Shown here: in pieces, positions 1 to 8,650 of the stretch
How positions within the stretch are numbered: position 1 is the stretch's first letter
Layout of the letters: every line of letters begins with the position of its first letter
NCBI GenBank assembly: GCA_963713625.1
Contig: CAVQMN010000005.1
Span: forward strand, 124,001-188,000
Source: Bog-756 sp963713625
GTDB lineage: Bacteria > Actinomycetota > Acidimicrobiia > Acidimicrobiales > RAAP-2
Length of the DNA: 64,000 nucleotides
Reading direction: 5' to 3'
Program-made: the position numbers and the translations under genes
Notes under the pieces: generated by a model
Database searches by the model: none
What the model was told of the DNA's origin: nothing
What the model saw: only the letters and a program-made list of their open reading frames with translations

Positions 1-890
1 GCCTGCCCTTCCTTCAGGAGGGCGAAGAGCGACGTGCCCGTCTCGCGCCGGAACGAGTGGGCGTTGGCCAGGGCCCGGGGAAGGTTGCGCAACCAGCTGG
101 ATCGCTCCAGGTGGTCGACCAGATCGGTGCGGATCACCCGCTGGGGTGCGCCGTCCACCGCCGTCGAAACCACGGTGCCGGTCACCGGCGTGCCCAGGTA
201 GAGCTGCTTGACCTCGTCCGGCACGCGACTCTCCTGGGTCAGCAGGAACCGGGTGCCCATGGCGATCCCGTCGGCGCCATAGGCCAGGGCGGCCACCAGG
301 CCGCGCCCGTCGAAGTACCCGCCGGCCGAGATGACCGCCACCGCGCCGCCCACCGCGTCGACCACGGCCGGCGTCAGCAGCGAGGTGGGCACCGAACCGG
401 TGTGTCCGCCTCCTTCACCCCCCTGGGCGATGACCGCGTCCACCCCCCACCCGGCCACCTTCTCGGCGTGGCGGCGGGCCCCGATGGTGGGCATGACCAC
501 GAGCCCGGCGTCCCGGCACCGGGCCACCAGGTCGGGTTGGGGGGCCTGGGCGAAGCTGGCCACCTTCACTCCGTTGTCGATCATCAGAGCCACCCGCTGG
601 CCCACATCGGCCACGTCGGTCCGCATGTTCACGCCGAAGGGCCGGTCGGTGCGGGCACGGACCTCGGCGATGGCGGTCACCAGCTCCGGGTAGGTCATCG
701 TGGCCGAGGCCAGGATTCCGAGGCCTCCGGCCTCGGCCGTGGCGGCCACCAGTCGGGGTCCGGCCACCCACCCCATGCCCGTCTGGACGATTGGATAGCG
801 GACACCCACCAGCCGGCAGAACCGGGTGTCCAGCGCGGGGTGGGTGGGGCGACCCGCGTCAACGGAGTCGGCCTCATCCGGTCCGCTCAC
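1..890 (-). CDS. ipdC: IpdC-like nitronate monooxygenase-family flavoprotein (3' end cut by window edge)
   Basis: Reading the minus strand from a GTG at 890 gives an uninterrupted frame of 296 residues that runs off the window, so the C-terminus is missing. The start overlaps the ipdB stop as GTGA. The N-terminus has VGVRYPIVQTGMGWVAGPRL, then GGLGILASATM, VNMRTD, VIAQGGEGGGHTG and ISAGGYFDGRGL, the FMN-binding TIM-barrel motifs of the nitronate monooxygenase/2-nitropropane dioxygenase family. In M. tuberculosis the homologue in this gene order is IpdC, a flavin-dependent enzyme of cholesterol C/D-ring breakdown. The role here is inferred from family and from identical gene order with ipdAB and echA20. 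Confidence 0.85.
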   Translation of the reverse strand, partial: MSGPDEADSVDAGRPTHPALDTRFCRLVGVRYPIVQTGMGWVAGPRLVAATAEAGGLGILASATMTYPELVTAIAEVRARTDRPFGVNMRTDVADVGQRVALMIDNGVKVASFAQAPQPDLVARCRDAGLVVMPTIGARRHAEKVAGWGVDAVIAQGGEGGGHTGSVPTSLLTPAVVDAVGGAVAVISAGGYFDGRGLVAALAYGADGIAMGTRFLLTQESRVPDEVKQLYLGTPVTGTVVSTAVDGAPQRVIRTDLVDHLERSSWLRNLPRALANAHSFRRETGTSLFALLKEGQ

Positions 891-1675
891 GTCCGCACCT
901 CGCGGTCACGCATGCCCCGTGGGTCGAGCACCTCCCGGATCAGCTCGAGCTCTTCAGGGGTGGGCAAGCGGGTGTCGGGGACGTCGGACGGCACCACCAG
1001 ATCGAACCCGGTGGCGTCGACGATCTCCTCGACCGTCACTCCAGGGTGCACGGAGCGGATTCGCATGACCTTGTCGGGTGTCTCGAAGTCGAAGACGCCG
1101 AGGTTGGACACGACGTGTCGGATCTCGTGGAAGCGGCTGCCGCCCGGACCGGCCGCCGCCGCCCGCTCGTACCCCACCCCGCAGACGACGTCGACCTGTT
1201 CGACGAACGACCGCTTCGAGTGGTTCGGCACCCAGTAGCTGGTCGAATGGTTGACCGTGTTGCCCGGAGCGCCGCGCACCCCGACCAGCTGGGCCTTGGG
1301 CCGGGCCCAGTCGCCGATGGCGCTGATGTTCTGGTTGCCGGAACGATCGATCTGCGAAGCCATCATGATCAGATTGCGCCGTCCGGACCACACCACGTCG
1401 AACACCTTGCGGAAGGGCATGTGCGACTCGAGGACGAGGGTCGACGGGGAGGCGCCGAGCGGGGGAGCGCCCGCCACCAGGGCGGCGTCACCGTCGGTCA
1501 GCACCAGGTCGGGAGCGAAGGTGCGCCGGGCCACCCTGGCCCCCAGCGCGGGCGCAGTGCCGAAGGCACTGGCCATCACCTCGCCGTCGCCACGGAACAC
1601 CTCGGCACAGGCGATGACGCAGTACTCGGCGCGGGAGACGCCCGACCCGTCGGATGGATCCATGGTCGGACTCAT
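887..1675 (-). CDS. ipdB: CoA-transferase-family beta subunit (IpdB-like)
   Basis: A 262-residue protein of the class I CoA-transferase family, with conserved segments such as SRAEYCVIACAEVFRGDGEV near the N-terminus and a C-terminal HPGVTVEEIVDATGF, the usual ending of beta subunits. Its ATG overlaps the ipdA stop (ATGA at 1672-1675) and its stop overlaps the ipdC start, so the three genes look translationally coupled. In mycobacteria IpdA and IpdB form a heteromeric hydrolase that opens the last carbocyclic ring of the steroid nucleus (COCHEA-CoA). That specific activity is inferred from synteny; a different 3-oxoacid CoA-transferase activity cannot be excluded. Confidence 0.85.
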   Translation of the reverse strand: MSPTMDPSDGSGVSRAEYCVIACAEVFRGDGEVMASAFGTAPALGARVARRTFAPDLVLTDGDAALVAGAPPLGASPSTLVLESHMPFRKVFDVVWSGRRNLIMMASQIDRSGNQNISAIGDWARPKAQLVGVRGAPGNTVNHSTSYWVPNHSKRSFVEQVDVVCGVGYERAAAAGPGGSRFHEIRHVVSNLGVFDFETPDKVMRIRSVHPGVTVEEIVDATGFDLVVPSDVPDTRLPTPEELELIREVLDPRGMRDREVRT

Positions 1676-2532
1676 TGCCCCTCACCCCCTCCACTCGTGG
1701 CCGCCTGGTACTCGGCTTCCGGCACGGCCAGGTACCGCTCGGTGAAGGCCGCCCACGTGTCGGCGTCAGCCGCGGCTTCCACGTAGCTCCTCTGGAACTC
1801 CTCGTCCCGCTGGTAGTCGGGTACGCAGGCGGTGAAGTGCGCTCCCCGCGGGGTCTCCACCACGCCATCGGTCAGCAGCCGGCTGATGCACATGGTCTGG
1901 AGGGGACCCTCGGAGGCGAACCGGTCGGTGTCGATGATGCGTTCGGTTGTGACATAGCGCCGATCGGCTGCGCCCAGGAAGAGCTCGTCGAAGAAGGGAT
2001 CGGGGCCGAGGATCTGGCCCGACCCGTTGGCGTCGGCCCGATTGACATGGACCACCGCGGCGTCAAGCCGGAGTGCGGGCATGGCCACCAGCTCCTCCGC
2101 GTCGTCGTAGGGGGAGGTGATCGTGCGCAGCGAGGGGTTGACCCGGAGTACATCGGAGCCCAGGCCGGCCCGGGTGGGGAGAAAAGGGACACGCTGGGAG
2201 GCGGCCAGCAGGCCCAGGTAGAACATCCCCTCGTCGATCTCCATGGACTCGACGGCTCCGGTCTGGCGCGCCACCTTGAAGTGGGGGTCGGTGGGGATCG
2301 AGTCGAGGGTCACGAACCCGAACACCACCTTGGCCACCTTCCCGGCCGCACAGAGCAGGCCGACATCGGGGCCGCCGTACGAGACGATGGTCAGATCGGC
2401 CAGATCGGAGCGGAGGATGGCCCGGACCGCGGCCATGGGTTTGCGCCGCGATCCCCATCCGCCGATACCGATGGTCATCCCGCTGCGCAGCTCGCCGATC
2501 AGGTCGTCGAGGGACAATCGCTTGTCGGTCAT
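1672..2532 (-). CDS. ipdA: CoA-transferase-family alpha subunit (IpdA-like)
   Basis: A 286-residue class I CoA-transferase alpha-type subunit. The N-terminus contains GMTIGIGGWGSRRKPMA, the glycine-rich turn of the family, and the middle contains VESMEIDEGMFYLGL; glutamates 98 and 101 there lie where the catalytic glutamate of IpdA is expected (inference from memory of the family). The start overlaps the echA20 stop (ATGA 2529-2532) and the stop overlaps the ipdB start. With IpdB it should make the ring-opening hydrolase of steroid C/D-ring catabolism. Length matches the roughly 290 residues of mycobacterial IpdA. Confidence 0.87.
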   Translation of the reverse strand: MTDKRLSLDDLIGELRSGMTIGIGGWGSRRKPMAAVRAILRSDLADLTIVSYGGPDVGLLCAAGKVAKVVFGFVTLDSIPTDPHFKVARQTGAVESMEIDEGMFYLGLLAASQRVPFLPTRAGLGSDVLRVNPSLRTITSPYDDAEELVAMPALRLDAAVVHVNRADANGSGQILGPDPFFDELFLGAADRRYVTTERIIDTDRFASEGPLQTMCISRLLTDGVVETPRGAHFTACVPDYQRDEEFQRSYVEAAADADTWAAFTERYLAVPEAEYQAATSGGGEGQ

Positions 2533-3287
2533 TTCGAGGTGTCCGCGCCGCGCTTCTCGACGAAGGCGGCCCGCTGTTCGTCGGCCACGCCGGCCACGTG
2601 GAGCTCGTAGGTGAATCCCTGTTCGAACCGGTAGCTCCTCCTGACGTCGACGGGATCGATGCCGTTGAGGGATTCCTTGGCCCGGCGGAGGATGGTCGGG
2701 CTCTTGGTGGCGATATCGGCCGCCACCTCATAGGCGGTCTCGACCAACTGGCCCGGCGGGACGACCCGGAGTACCGAGCCGTAATGGTGGAGCTCGGCCG
2801 CCGTCGCCGGCTGGGCCGTGTAGACCATCGAGCGCATCCGGTGCTGGGGGACCAACCGCGACAGGTGGGTGGCGGCACCGAGGGCGCCGCGGTCGACTTC
2901 GGGGAGCCCGAAGGTGGCGTCGTCGGAGGCCACGACGATGTCCGCGTTCCCGACGATGCCGATGCCTCCGCCGAGGCAGAAACCGTGCACGGCGGCGATG
3001 ACCGGGACCTCGCACTCATACACGGCGGCAAAGGCGGCGAAGCAGCCCCGGTTGGCCCCGATCAGGGCTTCGTCGCCCCGGTTCTGGATCTCTTTGATGT
3101 CCACGCCGGCGCAGAAGCCACGCCCCTCCGCCCGGACGATGACCGCCCGGTTGTCCGGGATCCGCCCGGCGTCGGTCACCGCGGCAGCCAGCTGGAACCA
3201 CCCAGCGACGTCCAAGGCGTTCACCGGCGGGTGGTCGATGACGACCTCGGCGATGCCGGGGAGTTTCTGGTGGGTCGTGATGGGCAT
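2529..3287 (-). CDS. echA20: Enoyl-CoA hydratase/isomerase family protein (EchA20-like)
   Basis: A crotonase-fold protein of 252 residues starting at MPITTHQKLPG. The frame extends 30 codons further upstream, but the ATG at 3287 has a GGAG about 8 nt before it and gives the family's normal length (about 250 residues). Visible motifs are the CoA-binding RAEGRGFCAGVDIKEI and the oxyanion-hole segment AVHGFCLGGGIGIVGNADI. In M. tuberculosis EchA20 opens a ring of a HIP-derived CoA ester immediately before IpdAB acts, and echA20-ipdA-ipdB-ipdC is the same gene order. It is the first gene of this minus-strand operon and diverges from the SDR. Confidence 0.88.
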   Translation of the reverse strand: MPITTHQKLPGIAEVVIDHPPVNALDVAGWFQLAAAVTDAGRIPDNRAVIVRAEGRGFCAGVDIKEIQNRGDEALIGANRGCFAAFAAVYECEVPVIAAVHGFCLGGGIGIVGNADIVVASDDATFGLPEVDRGALGAATHLSRLVPQHRMRSMVYTAQPATAAELHHYGSVLRVVPPGQLVETAYEVAADIATKSPTILRRAKESLNGIDPVDVRRSYRFEQGFTYELHVAGVADEQRAAFVEKRGADTSK

Positions 3288-3433
3288 GGCCGGCTCCGGA
3301 AGATTCTGGGGCGACGCCCGACGCTCGAAGTCGCCCACGAGACACGAGGCATCGGGGGCAGGAGCGCGGGCACGCACTCGGCGTGATCTGATACAGCGTC
3401 AGGACAGTACCAGTCGGAGACCGGGAGGCAGCT

Positions 3434-4270
3434 GTGGCCACGTTCGAATTCGCCCGCGGAGCTGGGGTGCTCGACTTCACCGGGCGGGCGGTGGTGGTGA
3501 CCGGGGGGTCGCGGGGGATCGGGAGCGCCATCGCCGGGGGGTTCCTGGCCGCCGGGGCCGAGGTCATGGTGTGCGGCCGCACGGACACGCCCGAGGACGC
3601 CCTACCCGCCGCCGCCGACGCGTCGGGGAACCTCCGTCGGGCCTCCTTCGTCAACGCCGATATCCGGCGGGCCGAGCAGGCGTCGGCGGTGATTGCCGCC
3701 GCTGTGGACCGGTTCGGTCGACTCGATGTGCTCGTCAACAACGCCGGAGGCTCGCCTGAGGTCCCGGCCGCCGAAGCCTCGCCCCGCTTTTCCGAGTCGA
3801 TCGTGGCCCTCAACCTCCTGGCCCCGTTGCACTGCGCGCGAGCGGCCAACGCCGTCATGCAGACCCAGGAGGACGGCGGATCGATCGTGAACATGGGGTC
3901 GGTGAGCGGGATCCGCCCCTCGCCGGGCACCGCGGCCTACGGGGCGGCCAAAGCCGGCCTGGTCAACCTGACCCAGACCCTGGCCATCGAGTGGGCCCCG
4001 AAGGTCCGGGTCAACTGCCTCAGCGCAGGGATGGTGGCCACCGAGGCAGCCGACGACCATTACGGGGGGCCGGAGGGGATGGCCGCGGTGGCGGCCACCG
4101 TGCCCATGGGCCGGTTCGGCACCCCTGAGGACATGGCCGGCCTGTGCCTGTTCCTGGCGTCACCACTGGCCGCGTATGTGACCGGCGCCAACCTGGTGGC
4201 CAACGGCGGCGGGGAACGGCCCGCCTTCTTGGGGGCCATCGAGCGCTCCGAGGGGAATCGTCCCAGCTAG
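3434..4270 (+). CDS. Short-chain dehydrogenase/reductase (steroid C/D-ring cluster)
   Basis: A 278-residue classical SDR with a GTG start preceded by GGGAGG. It has the NAD(P) motif TGGSRGIG (residues 23-30), NNAG at 102-105, and the catalytic Ser156, Tyr169 and Lys173 in the sequence AAYGAAKAG. The C-terminus AAYVTGANLVANGGG is typical of the family. It diverges from echA20, as Rv3548c/Rv3549c do in M. tuberculosis, so a role in oxidising or reducing a HIP-pathway CoA ester is likely. The substrate cannot be told from sequence. No ACAAG-N2-CTTG palindrome of the KstR2 type is visible in the 146-bp divergent spacer. Confidence 0.85.
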   Translation: MATFEFARGAGVLDFTGRAVVVTGGSRGIGSAIAGGFLAAGAEVMVCGRTDTPEDALPAAADASGNLRRASFVNADIRRAEQASAVIAAAVDRFGRLDVLVNNAGGSPEVPAAEASPRFSESIVALNLLAPLHCARAANAVMQTQEDGGSIVNMGSVSGIRPSPGTAAYGAAKAGLVNLTQTLAIEWAPKVRVNCLSAGMVATEAADDHYGGPEGMAAVAATVPMGRFGTPEDMAGLCLFLASPLAAYVTGANLVANGGGERPAFLGAIERSEGNRPS

Positions 4271-4291
4271 AGGCCACGAAACGGGAGAGCA

Positions 4292-5482
4292 GTGGTCGGC
4301 TCGTTCCCGTGGGCCGATGTCGCCACCTCCGGCCCGGTGCCGGGCTCCGCCGGGGGGCATCAAACCGCTCAAGTGCAGGCAGAAGGCGGTCGATGGTTCC
4401 AATGTGACTCCAGAATCCTCGAGAGGCCCCGTAGTGGGTGGTGGCGCCTCCACCGACGCGACGGCGGTCGGCGGGTGCTGACCGACACCGCACCCACGTT
4501 TGCGCTGGTCGGGGCGCCATACCTCGAGTACCTTCCGGTCGTCGACCTGTCCAACGGCCGTCTTCTGGGCATGGAGGCGCTCGTGCGCTGGGAGCACCCC
4601 ACCCACGGGCTGATCTCTCCGAGCCGCCTGATCCCTCACGCCGAGGTCAGCGGGGACATCGCACCCCTGACCCGCTGGATCCTCATGGAAGCCTGCGAGA
4701 AGGCCTGTCACTGGTCGTCGAGTATCCAGCTCGGCGTGAACTGCACGATCCACCAGTTGCGGCGCGGTGAGGTGTCCAAGGCGGTGGCCGAGGCACTGGA
4801 GCAGACAGGATTCAGAAGCGGGCAGCTCACCCTCGAGATCACCGAGGACGCGGTCGTGGACTCGACGGCGTCGGCCGATCTCAGAGATATCTCCGACATG
4901 GGCGTCCAGCTGTCGGTGGACGACGTCGGCACCAACTGGTCGTCGTTCGAGCCGTTCAAGCGCAACTCGATCAGCACGGTGAAGATCGACGGCTCCTTCA
5001 TCGCCGGGCTCGAATCGACCCAAGGGGTCAACCGCCTGGTGGTGGAGACGGTGATCCACATGGCCCATTCGCTGGGGATGTCGGCCATCGTGGAATGGGT
5101 GGAGACGGCGGCCCAGGTGGAGATCGTGCGGGGGTTCAACGCCGATGCCGCTCAAGGATTCTTCTTCTCCCGACCGATGTCGAGCGACGACGCCATGGCC
5201 TTTGCCAGCGGCCCCGACATCCCGCAGTTCTCCCGGACGGCGAGCAGGTCCCTGATCGTTTCCGGGGAGGACAGCCCTGTCTCCCTCGACGGCGACACGG
5301 CCGGAGACGTGGCCAACGCCGTGGCCAACGCCGTGGCCGGCGACGGGGACGGCGACGTGGGCGGAGACAACAGTGTGGCCCCCGACCACGGGGGAACGGA
5401 TGTCGTGGACTCGGTCGAGGGAACCGGCGGCGACGATGTCCTCGGCGGGGATTCGTCCGAATCCCCGGGCGATGCCGCCTGA
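4292..5482 (+). CDS. EAL-domain protein, probable c-di-GMP phosphodiesterase
   Basis: The EAL domain runs from about residue 70 to 310. MEALVRW, GVNCT, LEITED, SVDDVGTNWSS, KIDGSFI, VEWVET and QGFFFSRP keep the acidic, Asn, Lys and Gln positions used for metal binding and catalysis, although DDFGTGYSS has become DDVGTNWSS and EGVET has become EWVET. The tail of about 80 residues is rich in Asp, Gly, Ala and Val and looks disordered. There is no GGDEF, PAS or membrane segment. The start at 4292 has GGGAGAG just upstream, but the first 60 residues are unconserved-looking and a GTG at 4475 would trim them. It follows the SDR by 21 bp. Confidence 0.8.
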   Translation: MVGSFPWADVATSGPVPGSAGGHQTAQVQAEGGRWFQCDSRILERPRSGWWRLHRRDGGRRVLTDTAPTFALVGAPYLEYLPVVDLSNGRLLGMEALVRWEHPTHGLISPSRLIPHAEVSGDIAPLTRWILMEACEKACHWSSSIQLGVNCTIHQLRRGEVSKAVAEALEQTGFRSGQLTLEITEDAVVDSTASADLRDISDMGVQLSVDDVGTNWSSFEPFKRNSISTVKIDGSFIAGLESTQGVNRLVVETVIHMAHSLGMSAIVEWVETAAQVEIVRGFNADAAQGFFFSRPMSSDDAMAFASGPDIPQFSRTASRSLIVSGEDSPVSLDGDTAGDVANAVANAVAGDGDGDVGGDNSVAPDHGGTDVVDSVEGTGGDDVLGGDSSESPGDAA

Positions 5483-5535
5483 GCGGGTCCCGCTCCAGCC
5501 GCGCCCGGCTCGAGGGCCGAAATAGCCCTTGAACA

Positions 5536-5550
5536 GGTAATATCCTTACC
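5536..5550. promoter_or_regulatory. Palindrome upstream of pntAA
   Basis: GGTAA-TATCC-TTACC is a perfect 5-bp inverted repeat with a 5-bp spacer, about 75 bp before pntAA and just after a TTGAAC hexamer. It could be an operator or part of a promoter for the transhydrogenase genes. No regulator for it is encoded next to it. Confidence 0.3.
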
Positions 5551-5624
5551 CGACCTGGCGAAACCGGCCCGGAGAGGGCCAAAGAGAGTGGTCGCCCCCG
5601 CCATTTGCCTGTATACCTCTGGCC

Positions 5625-6899
5625 GTGAAACTCGCTGTCATCAAAGAGTCGCGGCCCGGCGAAGACCGGGTGGCCATCGTCCCGGAAGTGGCGGCGAAGC
5701 TGGTCGGGTCCGGGGTTGATGTGGCGGTCCAGACGGGGGCGGGAGCCGGGGCCCGCTTCTCCGATGAAGAGTACGCCGAAGCCGGAGCGACCATTGCGCC
5801 CGACGCCGCCGCCGCGATCAGTGGAGCCTCGATCGTGGCCCGGGTGCAGCCTCCGTCCCCCGAAGAGGTCGCCGATCTCCCGAACGGTGTCTCGGTCATC
5901 AGTTTCCTGCAGCCCGTGGCCTCGGCTGAGACAGTCAAGGCCCTGGCCGATCGGGGGGCCACGGTGTACAGCCTCGATCTGCTTCCCCGGATCAGCCGGG
6001 CCCAGTCGATGGACGCGCTGTCCTCCCAGGCCACCGTGGCCGGTTACCGGGCCGGACTGGCGGGGGCGGAGCGTCTGGCCAAGTTCTTCCCGATGTTCAT
6101 GACCGCGGCGGGGACGGTGCCGCCGGCCAAGGTCCTGGTGATGGGAGCCGGTGTCGCCGGGCTGCAGGCCATCGCCACAGCCAGGCGCCTGGGGGCGGTG
6201 GTCCGGGCCTACGACGTGCGGGCCGCGGCCAAAGAAGAGGTGCAGAGTCTCGGAGCCCGATTCGTGGAGCTGGCGCTCGAGACCCAAGAGGGTGCCGGCG
6301 GCTACGCCAAGGAGCAGTCGGCCGAGTACCTGGCCAAGCAACAGGAGCTCTTGGCCGCTGAGGTGGCCGCCTCCGATGTGGTCATCACCACGGCACAGAT
6401 TCCGGGTCGCAAGGCGCCCGTTCTGGTCACCAGGGCGATGGTCGAGGGCATGGCCGTGGGATCGGTGATCGTGGACATGGCGGCAGATTCCGGCGGGAAC
6501 TGCGAGCTGTCGGTGGCCGGTGAGGACGTGGAGTTCCACGGGGTCACCGTGGTCGGCATGTCCAACCCGCCGGCGTCCATGCCCACCCATGCCAGCTTTC
6601 TCTACGCCCGCAATATCGCCAACTTCCTCGGGCTCCTGGTCAAAGAGGGGCAGCTGGCCCCCGATTTCGACGACGAGATCGTGGCCGGCACCTGTGTCGT
6701 GAAGGACGGCACCGTGGTGCACGGTCCGACGGCCGAGGCGCTCGGGCTCTCCCTGCCGGCTCCTCCCGAGCCGGTCCCGCCGGCCGCGGCGGCCGCCGAT
6801 CCTGACGGGGCACCGGCGGAGCCGGACGGAGCGCCGGCCGCCGCGGATGCAGGAGCGGGCGCCGAAGGATCGACGGAGAAGGAAGAGGAGGGGTCATGA
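5625..6899 (+). CDS. pntAA: NAD(P) transhydrogenase subunit alpha part 1
   Basis: A 424-residue protein with the alanine dehydrogenase/PNT N-terminal domain (MKLAVIKESRPGEDRVAIVP, with a GTG start) and an NAD-binding Rossmann domain with VLVMGAGVAGLQAIATARRLG at about residues 170-190. It is the soluble NAD(H)-binding domain I of the proton-translocating transhydrogenase that couples hydride transfer between NADH and NADP+ to the proton gradient. The last 40 residues are a low-complexity Ala/Pro/Asp/Glu tail that stands where some organisms have the membrane part of the alpha subunit. Here that part is a separate gene overlapping by ATGA. Confidence 0.93.
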   Translation: MKLAVIKESRPGEDRVAIVPEVAAKLVGSGVDVAVQTGAGAGARFSDEEYAEAGATIAPDAAAAISGASIVARVQPPSPEEVADLPNGVSVISFLQPVASAETVKALADRGATVYSLDLLPRISRAQSMDALSSQATVAGYRAGLAGAERLAKFFPMFMTAAGTVPPAKVLVMGAGVAGLQAIATARRLGAVVRAYDVRAAAKEEVQSLGARFVELALETQEGAGGYAKEQSAEYLAKQQELLAAEVAASDVVITTAQIPGRKAPVLVTRAMVEGMAVGSVIVDMAADSGGNCELSVAGEDVEFHGVTVVGMSNPPASMPTHASFLYARNIANFLGLLVKEGQLAPDFDDEIVAGTCVVKDGTVVHGPTAEALGLSLPAPPEPVPPAAAAADPDGAPAEPDGAPAAADAGAGAEGSTEKEEEGS

Positions 6900-7237
6900 G
6901 CACCGGAATCGTCGAATTCCTCACCATTTTCGTGTTGGCCGCGTTCGTCGGGAACGAGGTCATCGGCCGGGTTCCGAGCATCCTGCACACCCCGCTCATG
7001 TCGGGCAGCAACGCCATCCACGGCATCGTCCTGGTGGGGGCCATCCTCATCATGGGGAGCGCGCACGGCGCGGTCGAGATCACCCTGGCCTTCCTGGCCG
7101 TGCTCCTGGCCACCCTCAACATCGTCGGTGGCTTCGTCGTCACCGACCGGATGTTGGAGATGTTCAAGACCAAGCCGGCCGAGCGGACGCCCAAGCCCGG
7201 CACCGATGGCACCGACCCGTCAGACGGTGCGAAGTGA
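6896..7237 (+). CDS. pntAB: NAD(P) transhydrogenase subunit alpha part 2
   Basis: A 113-residue membrane protein with three hydrophobic segments at about residues 5-24, 38-58 and 62-84. It contains VGNEVIGRVPSILHTPLMSG and NAIHGI, the conserved loop of the membrane domain of PntA. Its ATG overlaps the pntAA stop and its stop overlaps the pntB GTG, so the three subunits are coupled. It supplies part of the proton channel. The C-terminal 25 residues are polar and Pro/Asp-rich. Confidence 0.93.
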   Translation: MSTGIVEFLTIFVLAAFVGNEVIGRVPSILHTPLMSGSNAIHGIVLVGAILIMGSAHGAVEITLAFLAVLLATLNIVGGFVVTDRMLEMFKTKPAERTPKPGTDGTDPSDGAK

Positions 7238-8634
7238 CACTCGACACCTGGATCGACCTGATCTACCTCCTGGCCATCATCGGCTTCATCCTCGCCCTCA
7301 AGGGCCTGAGCTCCCCGAAGCATGCCCGGAACGGCAACCTGCTGGGTGCGGCGGCAGCCACCCTGGCCGTCGGTTTCACGTTCGCCTACCCCTCGGTGCG
7401 GGCCCACTCGCTGAACCTGGTGCTGACGGTGGTGGCCATGGCCATCGGTGCGCTCATCGCCGTGCCTGCGGCCCGCAAGGTGAAGATGACGGCGATGCCA
7501 CAGATGGTGGCCATCTTCAACGGCGTCGGTGGCGGGGCCGCCGCGCTGATCTCGATCGTGGTCTTCCTCATCGAGGCACCCGGCAAGCCCGCCGTGTACC
7601 GGATCGCCGAGGTGCTGTTCGGCGTGCTCGTCGGGTGCGTGTCGTTCTCCGGGAGCGCCATCGCCTTTGCCAAGCTGCAGGAGCTGATGACCGGTCGGCC
7701 CATCACCTATCCGGCTCAACAGGTGATCAATGCGGTGGTGGGGGTGGCCATCGTCGGGCTGGCCGTCGGCACCCTCGTGACCGGCAGCGTGCCCCTGTTG
7801 GTGGCCACGGCCGTGTTGTCGCTGGCGCTCGGGGTCATCTTCGTGCTCCCCATCGGCGGCGCCGACGTGCCCGTGCTCATCTCGCTGCTCAACTCCTTCA
7901 CCGGCCTGGCCGTGGCCGCATCGGGTTTCACACTCGACAACAACCTGCTGATCGTGGCCGGCACCCTCGTGGGTGCGTCAGGCATCCTCCTCACCCGGAT
8001 GATGAGCAAGGCCATGGGCCGGTCGCTGGCCAACGTCTTGTTCAGCGCGTTCGGATCGGTGATCACGGCCGCTGGAGGGGCCGACGGCTCAGGCGAGGCC
8101 CGTCCGGTGAAGGCCGGGACACCCGAAGACATCGGCGTGCTGTTGGCGTATGCCCGCAAGGTGGTCATCATCCCCGGCTACGGACTGGCCGTGGCCCAGG
8201 CCCAGCACACAGCCCGGGAGCTGGCCGACCTGCTCATGGCCCGCGGGGTGGAGGTCTTCTACGCCATCCATCCGGTCGCCGGTCGCATGCCCGGGCACAT
8301 GAACGTCCTGCTGGCCGAGGCCAACGTCCCCTACGACGAGTTGAAGGAGATGGACGAAGCCAATCCGGAGATGGCCACCGCCGACGTGGCCCTGGTCATC
8401 GGGGCCAACGACACGGTGAACCCGGCAGCCAAGAACACGCCCGGAAGCCCGATCTTCGGAATGCCGATCATCAACGCCGACGAAGCCGAGAACATCGTCT
8501 TCCTCAAACGTTCGATGCGTCCCGGCTTCGCGGGCATCGACAACGAGCTGCTCTTCGACGAGAAGACCACGTTGCTCTTCGGAGACGCCAAGGACACCCT
8601 CACCAAGCTTGTGGCCGCGGTGAAGGACGCCTAG
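7234..8634 (+). CDS. pntB: NAD(P) transhydrogenase subunit beta
   Basis: A 466-residue protein starting at a GTG that overlaps the pntAB stop. The N-terminal half has about eight hydrophobic helices with MPQMVAIFNGVGGGAAALIS and SFTGLAVAASGFTLDN. The C-terminal soluble domain III carries the NADP-binding motifs IIPGYGLAVAQAQH, HPVAGRMPGHMNVLLAEA and VIGANDTVNPAA. Length and motif order are those of complete PntB. With PntAA and PntAB it makes a full transhydrogenase, a likely NADPH source for anabolism and for sterol oxygenases. Confidence 0.95.
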   Translation: MTLDTWIDLIYLLAIIGFILALKGLSSPKHARNGNLLGAAAATLAVGFTFAYPSVRAHSLNLVLTVVAMAIGALIAVPAARKVKMTAMPQMVAIFNGVGGGAAALISIVVFLIEAPGKPAVYRIAEVLFGVLVGCVSFSGSAIAFAKLQELMTGRPITYPAQQVINAVVGVAIVGLAVGTLVTGSVPLLVATAVLSLALGVIFVLPIGGADVPVLISLLNSFTGLAVAASGFTLDNNLLIVAGTLVGASGILLTRMMSKAMGRSLANVLFSAFGSVITAAGGADGSGEARPVKAGTPEDIGVLLAYARKVVIIPGYGLAVAQAQHTARELADLLMARGVEVFYAIHPVAGRMPGHMNVLLAEANVPYDELKEMDEANPEMATADVALVIGANDTVNPAAKNTPGSPIFGMPIINADEAENIVFLKRSMRPGFAGIDNELLFDEKTTLLFGDAKDTLTKLVAAVKDA

Positions 8635-8650
8635 GTGGTGACGGCCACCG

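Noticed and set aside
3288..3433. KstR2 operator in the echA20/SDR spacer
   Set aside because: No ACAAG-N2-CTTG palindrome is present; only a weak 4-bp repeat is seen.
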